Shown piece by piece: positions 6,241 to 6,251 of a stretch of 6,251 nt of DNA; the stretch's first letter is position 1, and each line of letters opens with the position of its first letter. The stretch comes from an uncultured Curtobacterium sp. (GTDB lineage: Bacteria; Actinomycetota; Actinomycetes; Actinomycetales; Microbacteriaceae). The notes beneath the pieces are model-generated. The model did no database searches, had not been told where the DNA came from, and saw only the letters and a program-made list of their open reading frames with translations. The stretch covers positions 1-6,251 of the forward strand of contig CAJYIG010000389.1 in NCBI GenBank assembly GCA_913774725.1, read 5' to 3'. The translations under genes and the position numbers were made by a program.

Positions 6241-6251
6241 CGGGTCATGCC

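Noticed and set aside
1..6251. A mobile element, CRISPR array, tRNA/rRNA or new defence-type system
   Set aside because: I found no transposase-like coding sequence, spaced direct repeats, tRNA-like folds or unusual gene cluster; composition is even and the genes are of known families apart from the small membrane protein.

Overview
The window is high-GC DNA (mostly G/C third positions, frequent GTG starts, one gene with a leaderless-type promoter), as expected of an actinobacterium. The protein sequences look to me like Microbacteriaceae, for example Curtobacterium. That genus-level guess rests on recognition, not on a search.

Layout from left to right: (1) the 3' part of a plus-strand alpha/beta hydrolase (carboxylesterase/lipase-like), whose start lies outside the window; (2) a 91-base gap with GC-rich hairpins; (3) a short plus-strand gene for an 84-residue protein with two predicted membrane helices; (4) a 54-base convergent gap; (5) a large minus-strand gene for an RND-superfamily efflux permease of the Gram-positive SwrC/YerP type, with 12 membrane helices and two low-complexity insertions; (6) a 72-base gap with an inverted repeat touching the permease ribosome binding site; (7) a minus-strand gene for a MocR-type regulator (GntR winged helix fused to a fold-type I aminotransferase domain), possibly YczR-like; (8) a compact upstream region at the right edge with a perfect inverted repeat, GATTGGC-N13-GCCAATC, placed nearly symmetrically between the regulator start and an ATG on the plus strand.

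The regulator lies directly upstream of the permease in the same direction, so it may co-transcribe with or control the permease. The operator-like repeat, however, lies upstream of the regulator, which suggests autoregulation and control of a divergent gene just outside the window. The hydrolase and small membrane gene converge on the permease and show no clear functional link to it.

I see no mobile element, CRISPR array, RNA gene or clearly new multi-gene system. The points most worth a second look are the symmetric divergent promoter/operator, the inverted repeat at the permease translation start, and the low-complexity inserts inside otherwise conserved folds.
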